NCBI GenBank assembly: GCA_964403185.1
Contig: CAYOFK010000170.1
Coordinates: 1-5,483 of the forward strand
Length of the DNA stretch: 5,483 nucleotides
Source: CAYOFK01 sp964403185
Lineage (GTDB): Bacteria > Bacteroidota > Bacteroidia > Bacteroidales > VadinHA17
Direction of reading: 5' to 3'
Shown: one piece after another, positions 1 to 5,483 of the stretch
How positions within the stretch are numbered: the stretch's first letter is position 1
Layout: every line of letters begins with the position of its first letter
Made by a program: the position numbers and the translations under genes
The notes under the pieces: generated by a model
Told to the model about the DNA's origin: nothing
What the model saw: the letters and a program-made list of their open reading frames with translations, nothing else
Database searches by the model: none

Positions 1-1923
1 ATGGAAAAAGGTTATTCGGTTGAGAAAATTCATGAACTGACCAAAATTGACAACTGGTTTTTATACAAACTTAAAAACATCATTGATGTTAAAAACGATC
101 TTTTGACAATTAAGGAACTGTCCGGGGTGGTTAAAGAAAAAGTACGTGAGGCCAAAATTCTTGGTTTTTCTGATTTCCAGCTGGCGCGGGTTCTGTTAGA
201 AAAAAAGGTCGATGAAATTGAGAAAGGCCTGATGCAGATCAGGAAATATCGAAAAAAATATGGGATTTTACCGGTAGTTAAACAAATTGACACCCTTGCT
301 GCCGAATATCCGGCTCAAACCAATTACCTCTATCTGACCTATAGCGGAACGGAGCATGACCTGGAATATGGGGATAAGAATAAATCGGTCATTGTGCTGG
401 GTTCCGGAGCCTACCGGATTGGAAGCAGTGTGGAATTTGACTGGTGCAGTGTAAATGCTCTGGATGCTGTAAAAAACGAAGGGTACCGGTCGGTAATGAT
501 CAATTACAACCCTGAAACGGTGAGTACCGATTATGATATTTGTGACCGGCTGTATTTTGATGAACTTTCCTTTGAAAGGGTTTTGGATATCGTGGATCTT
601 GAGCAGCCAAAAGGGATAGTGGTTTCAATGGGAGGTCAGATACCAAACAACCTGGCCATCAGGCTACATCGGGAAGGGGTAAAAATTCTCGGCACATCTG
701 CCATTTCCATTGATAATGCTGAAAACAGACACAAATTTTCCTCAATGATGGATAAAATTAGTGTGGACCAGCCTGCATGGAAAGAATTAACCAATATTAA
801 GGCCATACATGATTTTGTGGACAGGATGGGTTTTCCGGTACTTATCAGGCCTTCATATGTATTATCCGGCGCCGCCATGAACGTTGTTTCCAACAAGGAA
901 GAACTTGATCATTTTTTACAGCTTGCTGCCAATGTCTCCAAACAATATCCTGTTGTGGTTTCAGAGTTTATTGAGAATGCAAAAGAGATTGAGATAGACG
1001 CAGTGGCCGATAAAGGAGAAATTGTTGCCTATGCCATTTCAGAGCATGTTGAATTTGCGGGAGTTCATTCGGGTGATGCCACAATAGTGTTCCCCCCGCA
1101 AAAAATTTACTTTGAAACCGTTCGAAGAATCAAGAGGATCAGCAGGCAGGTAGCCAAAGAGCTGAACATAACCGGGCCTTTTAACATGCAATTCCTTGCC
1201 AGGGATAATGATATTAAAGTCATAGAATGCAATCTGAGGGCATCGCGAAGCATGCCTTTTGTGTCTAAGGTTTTAAAAACCAATCTCATTGAGATGGCCA
1301 CCAGGATCATGCTTGGAAAATCAGTCAAGCCTCCTGAAAAATCAATATTTGAACTTGATTATGTGGGAGTTAAAGCCCCGCAGTTTTCTTTCAACCGGCT
1401 CCAGCACGCAGATCCTGTATTGGGTGTTGATATGTCATCGACCGGAGAAGTGGGGTGTATTGGAGACGACTTTTATGAAGGGATACTGAAATCCATGTTA
1501 TCGGTAGGTTATACCATACCTAAAAAAAACATACTGCTTTCCACAGGGCCTGCCCGTGATAAGGTAGAACTTGTTAACAGTGCCCGGGCCTTGATAGAGA
1601 AAGGATATCATTTGTTTGCCACCCGGGGAACCTCAGAATTTTTGAAAATGAATGGAATAAAATCAACAGCTCTTGCCTGGCCGGATGAAAACAGAAAACC
1701 CAATACTCTTGATTATCTCAGGGAAAGAAAAATAGACCTGGTTATAAATATTCCAAAAAACCTGTCGAAGTCTGAATTGAATAATGACTATACTATCCGG
1801 CGGAGTGCCGTGGACTATAATATACCTTTGATTACCAATGCACGTCTGGCCAGTGCATTTATACTTGCATTCTGTAAAATGGATGCAGAGGATATTGCAA
1901 TTAAAAGTTGGGACGAATATTAG
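1..1923 (+). CDS. carB: Carbamoyl-phosphate synthase large subunit, C-terminal 640 residues (5' partial)
   Basis: CarB makes carbamoyl phosphate from bicarbonate, two ATP and ammonia passed on by the small subunit CarA, feeding pyrimidine and arginine synthesis in the cytoplasm. Family length is about 1,070 residues, so roughly the first 430 (including the first ATP-grasp half) lie left of the window. The ATG at base 1 is probably an internal Met, because the protein begins in the middle of the oligomerisation domain. Visible parts (window residue numbers): oligomerisation domain about 1-125; second synthetase unit about 128-505, opening with VLGSGAYRIGSSVEFDWC (132-149) and holding NPETVSTDYD (170-179), IRPSYVLSG (282-290), GVHSGD (354-359) and the metal-binding region with Q397, E409 and N411; MGS-like allosteric domain about 507-640. 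Key catalytic residues look intact and the frame is open to TAG. Wording is much closer to animal CAD/CPS1 than to E. coli CarB, as I recall for Bacteroidota CarB generally. carA is not in the window. Confidence 0.97.
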   Translation: MEKGYSVEKIHELTKIDNWFLYKLKNIIDVKNDLLTIKELSGVVKEKVREAKILGFSDFQLARVLLEKKVDEIEKGLMQIRKYRKKYGILPVVKQIDTLAAEYPAQTNYLYLTYSGTEHDLEYGDKNKSVIVLGSGAYRIGSSVEFDWCSVNALDAVKNEGYRSVMINYNPETVSTDYDICDRLYFDELSFERVLDIVDLEQPKGIVVSMGGQIPNNLAIRLHREGVKILGTSAISIDNAENRHKFSSMMDKISVDQPAWKELTNIKAIHDFVDRMGFPVLIRPSYVLSGAAMNVVSNKEELDHFLQLAANVSKQYPVVVSEFIENAKEIEIDAVADKGEIVAYAISEHVEFAGVHSGDATIVFPPQKIYFETVRRIKRISRQVAKELNITGPFNMQFLARDNDIKVIECNLRASRSMPFVSKVLKTNLIEMATRIMLGKSVKPPEKSIFELDYVGVKAPQFSFNRLQHADPVLGVDMSSTGEVGCIGDDFYEGILKSMLSVGYTIPKKNILLSTGPARDKVELVNSARALIEKGYHLFATRGTSEFLKMNGIKSTALAWPDENRKPNTLDYLRERKIDLVINIPKNLSKSELNNDYTIRRSAVDYNIPLITNARLASAFILAFCKMDAEDIAIKSWDEY

Positions 1924-1957
1924 CCCGGCGGTAAAGCGAATCAGCCGGCTTTATTAT
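1922..1957 (+). terminator. Possible weak hairpin terminator or attenuator after carB
   Basis: AGCCCGGC (1922-1929) can pair with GCCGGCT (1944-1950). This gives a 7-bp GC-rich stem with one bulged C and a 14-nt loop, followed by the T-rich run TTTATTAT. The left arm overlaps the carB TAG stop. The bulge, long loop and interrupted T-run make it a poor intrinsic terminator. It could lower read-through into the downstream glycosyltransferase gene, or be chance. Confidence 0.25.
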
Positions 1958-1960
1958 AAC

Positions 1961-1967
1961 AGGAAGG
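1961..1967 (+). promoter_or_regulatory. Shine-Dalgarno-like purine run before the glycosyltransferase
   Basis: AGGAAGG ends 4 nt before the ATG at 1972 and 7 nt before the second ATG at 1975. The spacing fits the second Met slightly better, so the true start may be 1975, one residue shorter. Bacteroidota usually rely little on Shine-Dalgarno pairing, so its role is uncertain. Confidence 0.3.
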
Positions 1968-1971
1968 CAGA

Positions 1972-3120
1972 ATGATGGTTGGCCCCTTATATTATGCAGT
2001 TGCTTTTATCTCCATACTTTGTGTCCTGATCTATTTCCTGCTTATCAGATTGTTTTCAAGGACCTGGTCATCCATAATTGAAACCCGTACTGACGGTGTA
2101 TCTTCGTCGCATAAATTCTCTATAATCATATCCTTCAGAAATGAAGGCAACAATCTCAGTGATCTCCTTCAGGATCTGACAAATCTTGATTATCCGGCAA
2201 CCTCTTATGAAGTCATATTTGTGGATGATCATTCATCTGATTCTGGATTCCGGCTGGTTGCGAGTACAATCCGGAGCCTTCCTAATTTTAGTCTTGTAAA
2301 AAGTGAAGGCGCCGGTAAAAAACAAGCTTTTTTAACCGGCATAAAAAGAAGTAAATTTGATTGTATTCTTACCACTGATGCCGATTGCAGGATTCTGCCG
2401 GGATGGTTATCTTCCTTTGCGGCAAAATATAAAACGGATGATTTTGAAATGGTTCTGGGGCCTGTTTTACCATTGGATCCCATAAGCCTGTTTGAAAGGT
2501 TTCAGTCACTTGAGTTTCTCAGCCTGATCGGATCTGCGGCCGGCGCTGCCGAAAGCGGGCATGCCATCATGTGTAACGGGGCCAACCTTTCCTATAAGAA
2601 AACCGCATTGCCGGATATGGAAAACGCACTGGCCTGTGATCTGGTTTCGGGAGACGATGTATTCCTGATGTTGAGGATCAAGAAAAATGATCCAAAAAAA
2701 ATCGGATTTCTGAAATCAAATGCAGCTGCTGTCCGGACAAAGATGCAGCCGTCAATGCATGGGTTCATAGGTCAAAGAATACGCTGGGCCTCAAAGAGCC
2801 GTTTCTATTTCGATGTTGATGTGTCGGGTACGGCTTTTCTGGTCTGGCTTACAAATGGAATGATCCTTGTTTCCCTGTTCCTGTGTATTACGTCACTCTG
2901 GTACCTGGTGCCATTTTTTGGATTGGTGGCAATAAAATCTTTGATTGATTATACATTCTTAAGAAAGATCACCTCTTTTTTTAAAGCAGATGATTACCTG
3001 AGGTACTTTATTTCCTCTGTTGCAGTGTATCCTTTCTATGTTGTTTTTACAGGACTTGCAGGAATGTTTGCCAACTCCATACAATGGAAAGGAAGGACAC
3101 ATAAAGCCCACAGAAAGTAG
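1972..3120 (+). CDS. Membrane-anchored family 2 glycosyltransferase (cellulose-synthase-like GT-A fold)
   Basis: A complete 382-residue protein predicted to transfer a sugar from a nucleotide-sugar donor at the cytoplasmic face of the inner membrane. One N-terminal membrane helix (about 7-28) precedes a GT-A catalytic domain (about 47-280) with the family motifs in order: SFRNEGNN (54-61), VDDHSSD (84-90; D85, D86 for the nucleotide), TDADC (135-139; D136-x-D138 for the metal), GDD (227-229; probable catalytic-base region) and QRIRW (268-272), matching the QxxRW acceptor-site motif of processive enzymes. Further hydrophobic stretches lie at about 286-308, 309-325 and 344-367, then a basic tail with WKGR (372-375). 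The length suits small Bacteroidota membrane GT2 proteins. Donor and product cannot be told from sequence, and no polysaccharide genes adjoin it. It follows carB by 48 bp on the same strand, so co-transcription is possible but the functions look unrelated. The start is 1972 or 1975 (tandem ATG). Confidence 0.9.
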   Translation: MMVGPLYYAVAFISILCVLIYFLLIRLFSRTWSSIIETRTDGVSSSHKFSIIISFRNEGNNLSDLLQDLTNLDYPATSYEVIFVDDHSSDSGFRLVASTIRSLPNFSLVKSEGAGKKQAFLTGIKRSKFDCILTTDADCRILPGWLSSFAAKYKTDDFEMVLGPVLPLDPISLFERFQSLEFLSLIGSAAGAAESGHAIMCNGANLSYKKTALPDMENALACDLVSGDDVFLMLRIKKNDPKKIGFLKSNAAAVRTKMQPSMHGFIGQRIRWASKSRFYFDVDVSGTAFLVWLTNGMILVSLFLCITSLWYLVPFFGLVAIKSLIDYTFLRKITSFFKADDYLRYFISSVAVYPFYVVFTGLAGMFANSIQWKGRTHKAHRK

Positions 3121-3145
3121 AACTGCAGTTTAACAGCAAGGGCTG
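3121..3145. other. Convergent junction with small inverted repeats; no clear terminator
   Basis: Only 25 bp separate the glycosyltransferase stop (TAG, 3118-3120) from the permease stop on the other strand (3148-3146). The spacer holds the perfect 10-bp palindrome AACTGCAGTT (3121-3130) and a short hairpin CAGC-AAGG-GCTG (3134-3145). A run of six T at 3156-3161 follows on the + strand, but it lies inside the permease coding region and is not directly behind the hairpin. The two transcripts probably end by overlapping, or here by a weak bidirectional signal. Confidence 0.25.
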
Positions 3146-3976
3146 CTACAGGTCCTTTTTTCTGAAAATATACCAGGTGATTCCAAAAAACAACCCGATA
3201 TAGCATAAAGCCAGAATTAAAGACATATAGGTTGGAATGGCATCCGGCAAAATTCCGATGGAATCAAAATTCAATTGATTTTTCCCTGTTGTTCCTGAAA
3301 GATTGGAATTTGAGGTCAGTGACAGAAACTCCGGGACTGGAGTAAGCCCTGATATTATCTTTACCGGGAAGTAGGGTCTGATGACTTTCGGAAAGAATAA
3401 CCGGAACAATGGTTCAATCATGATAAAGTACAGAAGATACATCATGATTGAAAGGGCATTACTCCTGAAAAGAGTTGCCATTAACAGAGCAAAACACATA
3501 TAGCCGACCGCCTGGACAAAATAGATCAGAATTATTGAAGATTGCTCAAAGATCGTTTGCAGGTTAAGATCAGAAGTAAATACCAATCCGGTTACAGAGC
3601 CGGCAAGGAATACCAGCAGCATTCCCCAGGTGGCAATCAGCAGTATTAAAATACTTTTTGAAAGCAGGAATTCATTCCTGCTGAGGCCATTTACAATTTG
3701 CAAACGGGTTGTATTAAATGAAAATTCATTCCCTGTGAGTACTACGATAATGACTCCCAGGAACAAAAGGTTAAACAGGCTGGCAAACCATGAAAACAGC
3801 CCCCAGACGTTCGGAAACATGAACATTTTTCTGGTACTGAAACCGGGCACAGAAATATCCACTTTAGTGACCAGGTAAATGAGCAGTATAAACAGCAGCA
3901 GGTGTAAGATCATCATCACCCTGAAGGGCGTGCTGTTTAGAGTTTTTATCAGCTCGATTTTAATTAGTTTTTTCAT
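3146..3976 (-). CDS. ABC-2-type transporter permease (BcrB/LanE-like)
   Basis: A 276-residue membrane protein that should form the channel of an ABC exporter or immunity pump with the ATPase encoded just upstream. I place six membrane helices at about 20-37, 58-81, 108-133, 146-170, 174-194 and 249-271, the usual number for this family. Residues 82-107 between helices 2 and 3 hold GNEFSFNTTR and NGLSRNEFLLSK, the conserved cytoplasmic segment that I infer contacts the ATPase. A polar loop of about 55 residues (195-248) lies between helices 5 and 6 and may face outside. The start is the ATG at 3976, 13 bp after the ATPase stop, giving MKKLIKIELIKTLNSTPFR, a typical N-terminus of this family. 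The frame is open further upstream but would overlap the ATPase gene and add 36 residues unlike the family. The substrate cannot be read from the sequence. Confidence 0.88.
   Translation of the reverse strand: MKKLIKIELIKTLNSTPFRVMMILHLLLFILLIYLVTKVDISVPGFSTRKMFMFPNVWGLFSWFASLFNLLFLGVIIVVLTGNEFSFNTTRLQIVNGLSRNEFLLSKSILILLIATWGMLLVFLAGSVTGLVFTSDLNLQTIFEQSSIILIYFVQAVGYMCFALLMATLFRSNALSIMMYLLYFIMIEPLFRLFFPKVIRPYFPVKIISGLTPVPEFLSLTSNSNLSGTTGKNQLNFDSIGILPDAIPTYMSLILALCYIGLFFGITWYIFRKKDL
3663..3682. repeat. Perfect 9-bp inverted repeat inside the permease gene
   Basis: AGCAGGAAT (3663-3671) and ATTCCTGCT (3674-3682) are exact reverse complements separated by TC. The element encodes the SRNEFLL stretch of the conserved permease segment between helices 2 and 3, so the codons themselves may explain it. 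It could fold in mRNA or be a cruciform or binding site. Nothing nearby supports a specific function. Confidence 0.5.
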
Positions 3977-3989
3977 TTTTTGCTCTAAT

Positions 3990-4880
3990 TCATTCCTTAA
4001 CCAGTTCCAGAAACTGGGATTCAAGACTGTATTTGGTGATTTCAATCTTTTCCAGTATGAATCCATTTTCAAATGCAAAGGCATTCAGGTCTCGTGGAGA
4101 TTTACCTTCAGCCAGAGTTAACACGATCCCGGTGTTTTTTATTTCAGCGGTTTTGATCCATCCTCCCCTAACCATGAGGTCTTTTAATTCAGACGGATTA
4201 TCGGTAGTGATTTTTATTACATCATCTCCTGAAAGCAACTCATGTACTTTACCTGAGGCAATTAAGGTCCCCCGTTTAAGAATGGCCACATGACTGCATA
4301 CTTTTTCAACTTCATCCAGAATATGGCTGGCCAGGATGATGGTTTTACCCCTTTCCGCTTCGTTGAGAATCAGTTTCCTGACTTCAGCGAATCCTTCAGG
4401 ATCAAGGCCATTGGTTGGTTCGTCCAGCACAAGAACTTCCGGATCTCCCAGGATGGCAGCGGCCAGTCCCAGCCGTTGTTTCATCCCTAATGAAAGGGTG
4501 TTGTATTTCGAATGTTTCCGTGCAAGAAGGTTGGTGAGGCCCAATACCCTGGTGATGTCTTCCTCAGGTACACTTTTTATTGTGGTAAGTATTTTCAAAT
4601 TGTTGAATAAGGAAAGGTAGGGGTAGAAATTCGGTGTTTCAATTAGTGAACCGATCCTTTGTAAGGACGTTGGTTTAGGTTTCTCACCAAACCATTTATA
4701 ATGGCCGTGAGATGCCTGCAATATCCCTGTAATGATCGCCAGAGTAGTAGTTTTGCCACTTCCATTGGGACCCAGGATTCCGAATACCTGACCCTGCATT
4801 ATTTCCAGAGATACACTACTGATGGCCGTCAGTCTTCCATAGTTCTTTGTCAGGCCGGATATTGTTAATACTTCTCTCAT
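3990..4880 (-). CDS. ABC transporter ATP-binding protein (BcrA/LanF-like)
   Basis: A 296-residue cytoplasmic ATPase that should drive the permease encoded 13 bp downstream. All nucleotide-binding parts are present: A-loop Y14; Walker A GPNGSGKTT (37-45); signature LSLGMKQRLGLA (129-140); Walker B VLVLDEP (149-155) with catalytic E154; D-loop GLDP (158-161); H-loop H186. The Q-loop position reads IETPNFYPYLS (80-90), with glutamate E81 replacing the usual glutamine, and the signature is LSLGM rather than LSGGQ. Both variants are typical of bacitracin and lantibiotic self-protection ATPases. Residues about 211-296 form the extra C-terminal domain of this subfamily, ending in SLESQFLELV. I chose the ATG at 4880, which puts Met three residues before the first beta strand. 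An in-frame TTG at 4895 would add only five residues. Substrate unknown: peptide antibiotic resistance, lipid or peptide export are all possible. Confidence 0.93.
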   Translation of the reverse strand: MREVLTISGLTKNYGRLTAISSVSLEIMQGQVFGILGPNGSGKTTTLAIITGILQASHGHYKWFGEKPKPTSLQRIGSLIETPNFYPYLSLFNNLKILTTIKSVPEEDITRVLGLTNLLARKHSKYNTLSLGMKQRLGLAAAILGDPEVLVLDEPTNGLDPEGFAEVRKLILNEAERGKTIILASHILDEVEKVCSHVAILKRGTLIASGKVHELLSGDDVIKITTDNPSELKDLMVRGGWIKTAEIKNTGIVLTLAEGKSPRDLNAFAFENGFILEKIEITKYSLESQFLELVKE

Positions 4881-4945
4881 TCTGCAAATGTTCAAAGATG
4901 ATACTTAGTTGACGATATTAAAGGGGATTCATTACGATGGATATG

Positions 4946-5483
4946 TTAATTGCCTATTTCTGAAATGAATTTAATACGCATCAGCCTGATCTCTTCCTCG
5001 GAATATTCGTCCTGTTCAAGTTCTTCAAGAGCAGCTTCAATCGATTCATCTTCTGCTTCTTCCTTAAAATAATCGAATATTTCCTGTTGGTGTTCTTCGT
5101 CAAGAACTTCATTGATATAGTAATTAATATCGATTTTGGTTCCTGATTGAACAATGGATTCGATTTCCTGCAAAAGTACATTCATTCCCAGGTTTTTGGC
5201 ATTGGCAATGTCATCTAATGACAGTTTTCTGTCGATGCTTTGGATGATGTAAACTTTCAGTCCGGATTTGTTAATAACGGACTTTACAACCATATCCTGG
5301 GGTCTGATGATCTCATTTTCCTTCACGTAGGATTCTATCACTTCTGTAAATTCTTTCCCATATCTTTTAGCTTTTCCCATTCCAACACCGGTGATATTCT
5401 GCATTTCTTCAACAGTGGTGGGATATTGTATGGCCATGTCCTGCAATGAAGGATCCTGGAAGATCACAAATGGAGGGAGGTTG
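4946..5483 (-). CDS. recQ: ATP-dependent DNA helicase RecQ, C-terminal 178 residues (5' partial)
   Basis: RecQ is a 3'-5' DNA helicase acting in recombination and replication-fork repair. Bacteroidota versions are about 730 residues, so the helicase core, zinc-binding and RQC regions lie beyond the right edge, and only the tail is here. Reading continues unbroken to the edge: codons for N-L-P-P-F precede the GTG at 5467, which is an internal Val and not a start. Fragment residues about 1-60 are the end of an HRDC domain, with PPFVIFQDPSLQDMA (3-17) and the helix-hairpin-helix-like GVGMGKAKRYG (32-42). Residues about 75-140 match the helix-turn-helix segment (HTH_40 type) found after HRDC in this phylum, with SIDRKLSLDDIA (82-93). 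An acidic stretch (141-165, 14 of 25 residues D or E) precedes the end IRLMRIKFISEIGN. The assignment is from recalled family wording; with the core missing, another HRDC protein is conceivable but unlikely. Confidence 0.85.
   Translation of the reverse strand, partial: NLPPFVIFQDPSLQDMAIQYPTTVEEMQNITGVGMGKAKRYGKEFTEVIESYVKENEIIRPQDMVVKSVINKSGLKVYIIQSIDRKLSLDDIANAKNLGMNVLLQEIESIVQSGTKIDINYYINEVLDEEHQQEIFDYFKEEAEDESIEAALEELEQDEYSEEEIRLMRIKFISEIGN

Noticed and set aside
1..3. ATG at base 1 as the true start of carB
   Set aside because: The protein would begin inside the oligomerisation domain and lack the first ATP-grasp half; family members are about 1,070 residues.
30..1489. Short open frames inside carB on both strands (30-293, 636-896, 1107-1328 minus; 1289-1489 plus)
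   Set aside because: They lie wholly within a well-supported gene, and none has a recognisable domain.
2229..2483. 84-codon minus-strand frame inside the glycosyltransferase
   Set aside because: It is antisense to the catalytic domain codons, with no recognisable features; a frame shadow.
3134..3161. Intrinsic terminator for the glycosyltransferase at the convergent junction
   Set aside because: The stem is only 4 bp and the T-run lies 10 nt beyond it, inside the permease coding region; not enough for a confident terminator.
3977..4084. Upstream extension of the permease frame to 4084, adding 36 residues
   Set aside because: It overlaps the end of the ATPase gene in another frame, and the added sequence is not like an ABC-2 permease N-terminus. 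The ATG at 3976 gives a normal 276-residue protein 13 bp after the ATPase stop.
3630..4620. Plus-strand open frames across the ABC genes (3630-3878, 3879-4121, 4033-4293, 4290-4490, 4336-4620)
   Set aside because: All are antisense to the ATPase or permease, with no domain signature.
4881..4895. TTG start for the ATPase at 4895
   Set aside because: It adds only five residues before a good ATG at 4880, and the resulting N-terminus is not needed for the nucleotide-binding fold.
4981..5449. Small frames within recQ (4981-5181 minus, 5240-5449 plus)
   Set aside because: They overlap the recQ reading frame fully and look like shadows of its codons.
5465..5467. GTG at 5467 as the start of a short separate gene
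   Set aside because: The frame stays open to the window edge and encodes residues (N-L-P-P-F) that continue the RecQ HRDC domain, so it is an internal valine codon.
1..5483. A novel defence, mobile or multi-gene system
   Set aside because: All five genes belong to recognisable families, no mobile markers or repeats arrays are present, and the gene order gives no sign of a shared new function.

Overview
The window looks like ordinary chromosomal DNA from a member of the Bacteroidota (Bacteroidetes). This rests on three things. The carbamoyl-phosphate synthase large subunit is of the eukaryote-like type I associate with this phylum. The RecQ C-terminus has the layout usual there (HRDC domain, helical winged-helix-like segment, acidic tail). 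Most starts lack a strong Shine-Dalgarno sequence. Base composition looks moderately AT-rich by eye. No RNA gene, insertion sequence, CRISPR array, integrase or other mobile marker was seen.

Layout, left to right. On the + strand, positions 1-1923 hold the last 640 codons of carB, which runs off the left edge. After a 48-bp spacer with a bulged hairpin comes a complete membrane-anchored family 2 glycosyltransferase (1972-3120). It meets a minus-strand block tail to tail, with 25 bp between the two stop codons. Read in its own direction, the minus-strand block is the 3' end of recQ (5483-4946, running off the right edge), an ABC-transporter ATPase (4880-3990), and its ABC-2-type permease (3976-3146). 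The ATPase and permease are 13 bp apart and surely form one transporter operon. recQ lies 65 bp upstream on the same strand, with no clear promoter or terminator between, so read-through is possible.

Functionally the neighbours are unrelated: pyrimidine/arginine precursor synthesis (CarB), surface or envelope glycan synthesis (glycosyltransferase), export or self-protection of the BcrAB/LanFEG type (ABC pair), and DNA repair (RecQ). I do not see a new multi-gene system. The points most worth a second look lie inside single genes. The CarB resembles animal CAD/CPS1, has lost residues that bind ornithine in E. coli, and keeps part of the CPS1 N-acetylglutamate pocket. The ABC ATPase has a glutamate in place of the Q-loop glutamine, and LSLGM in place of LSGGQ.
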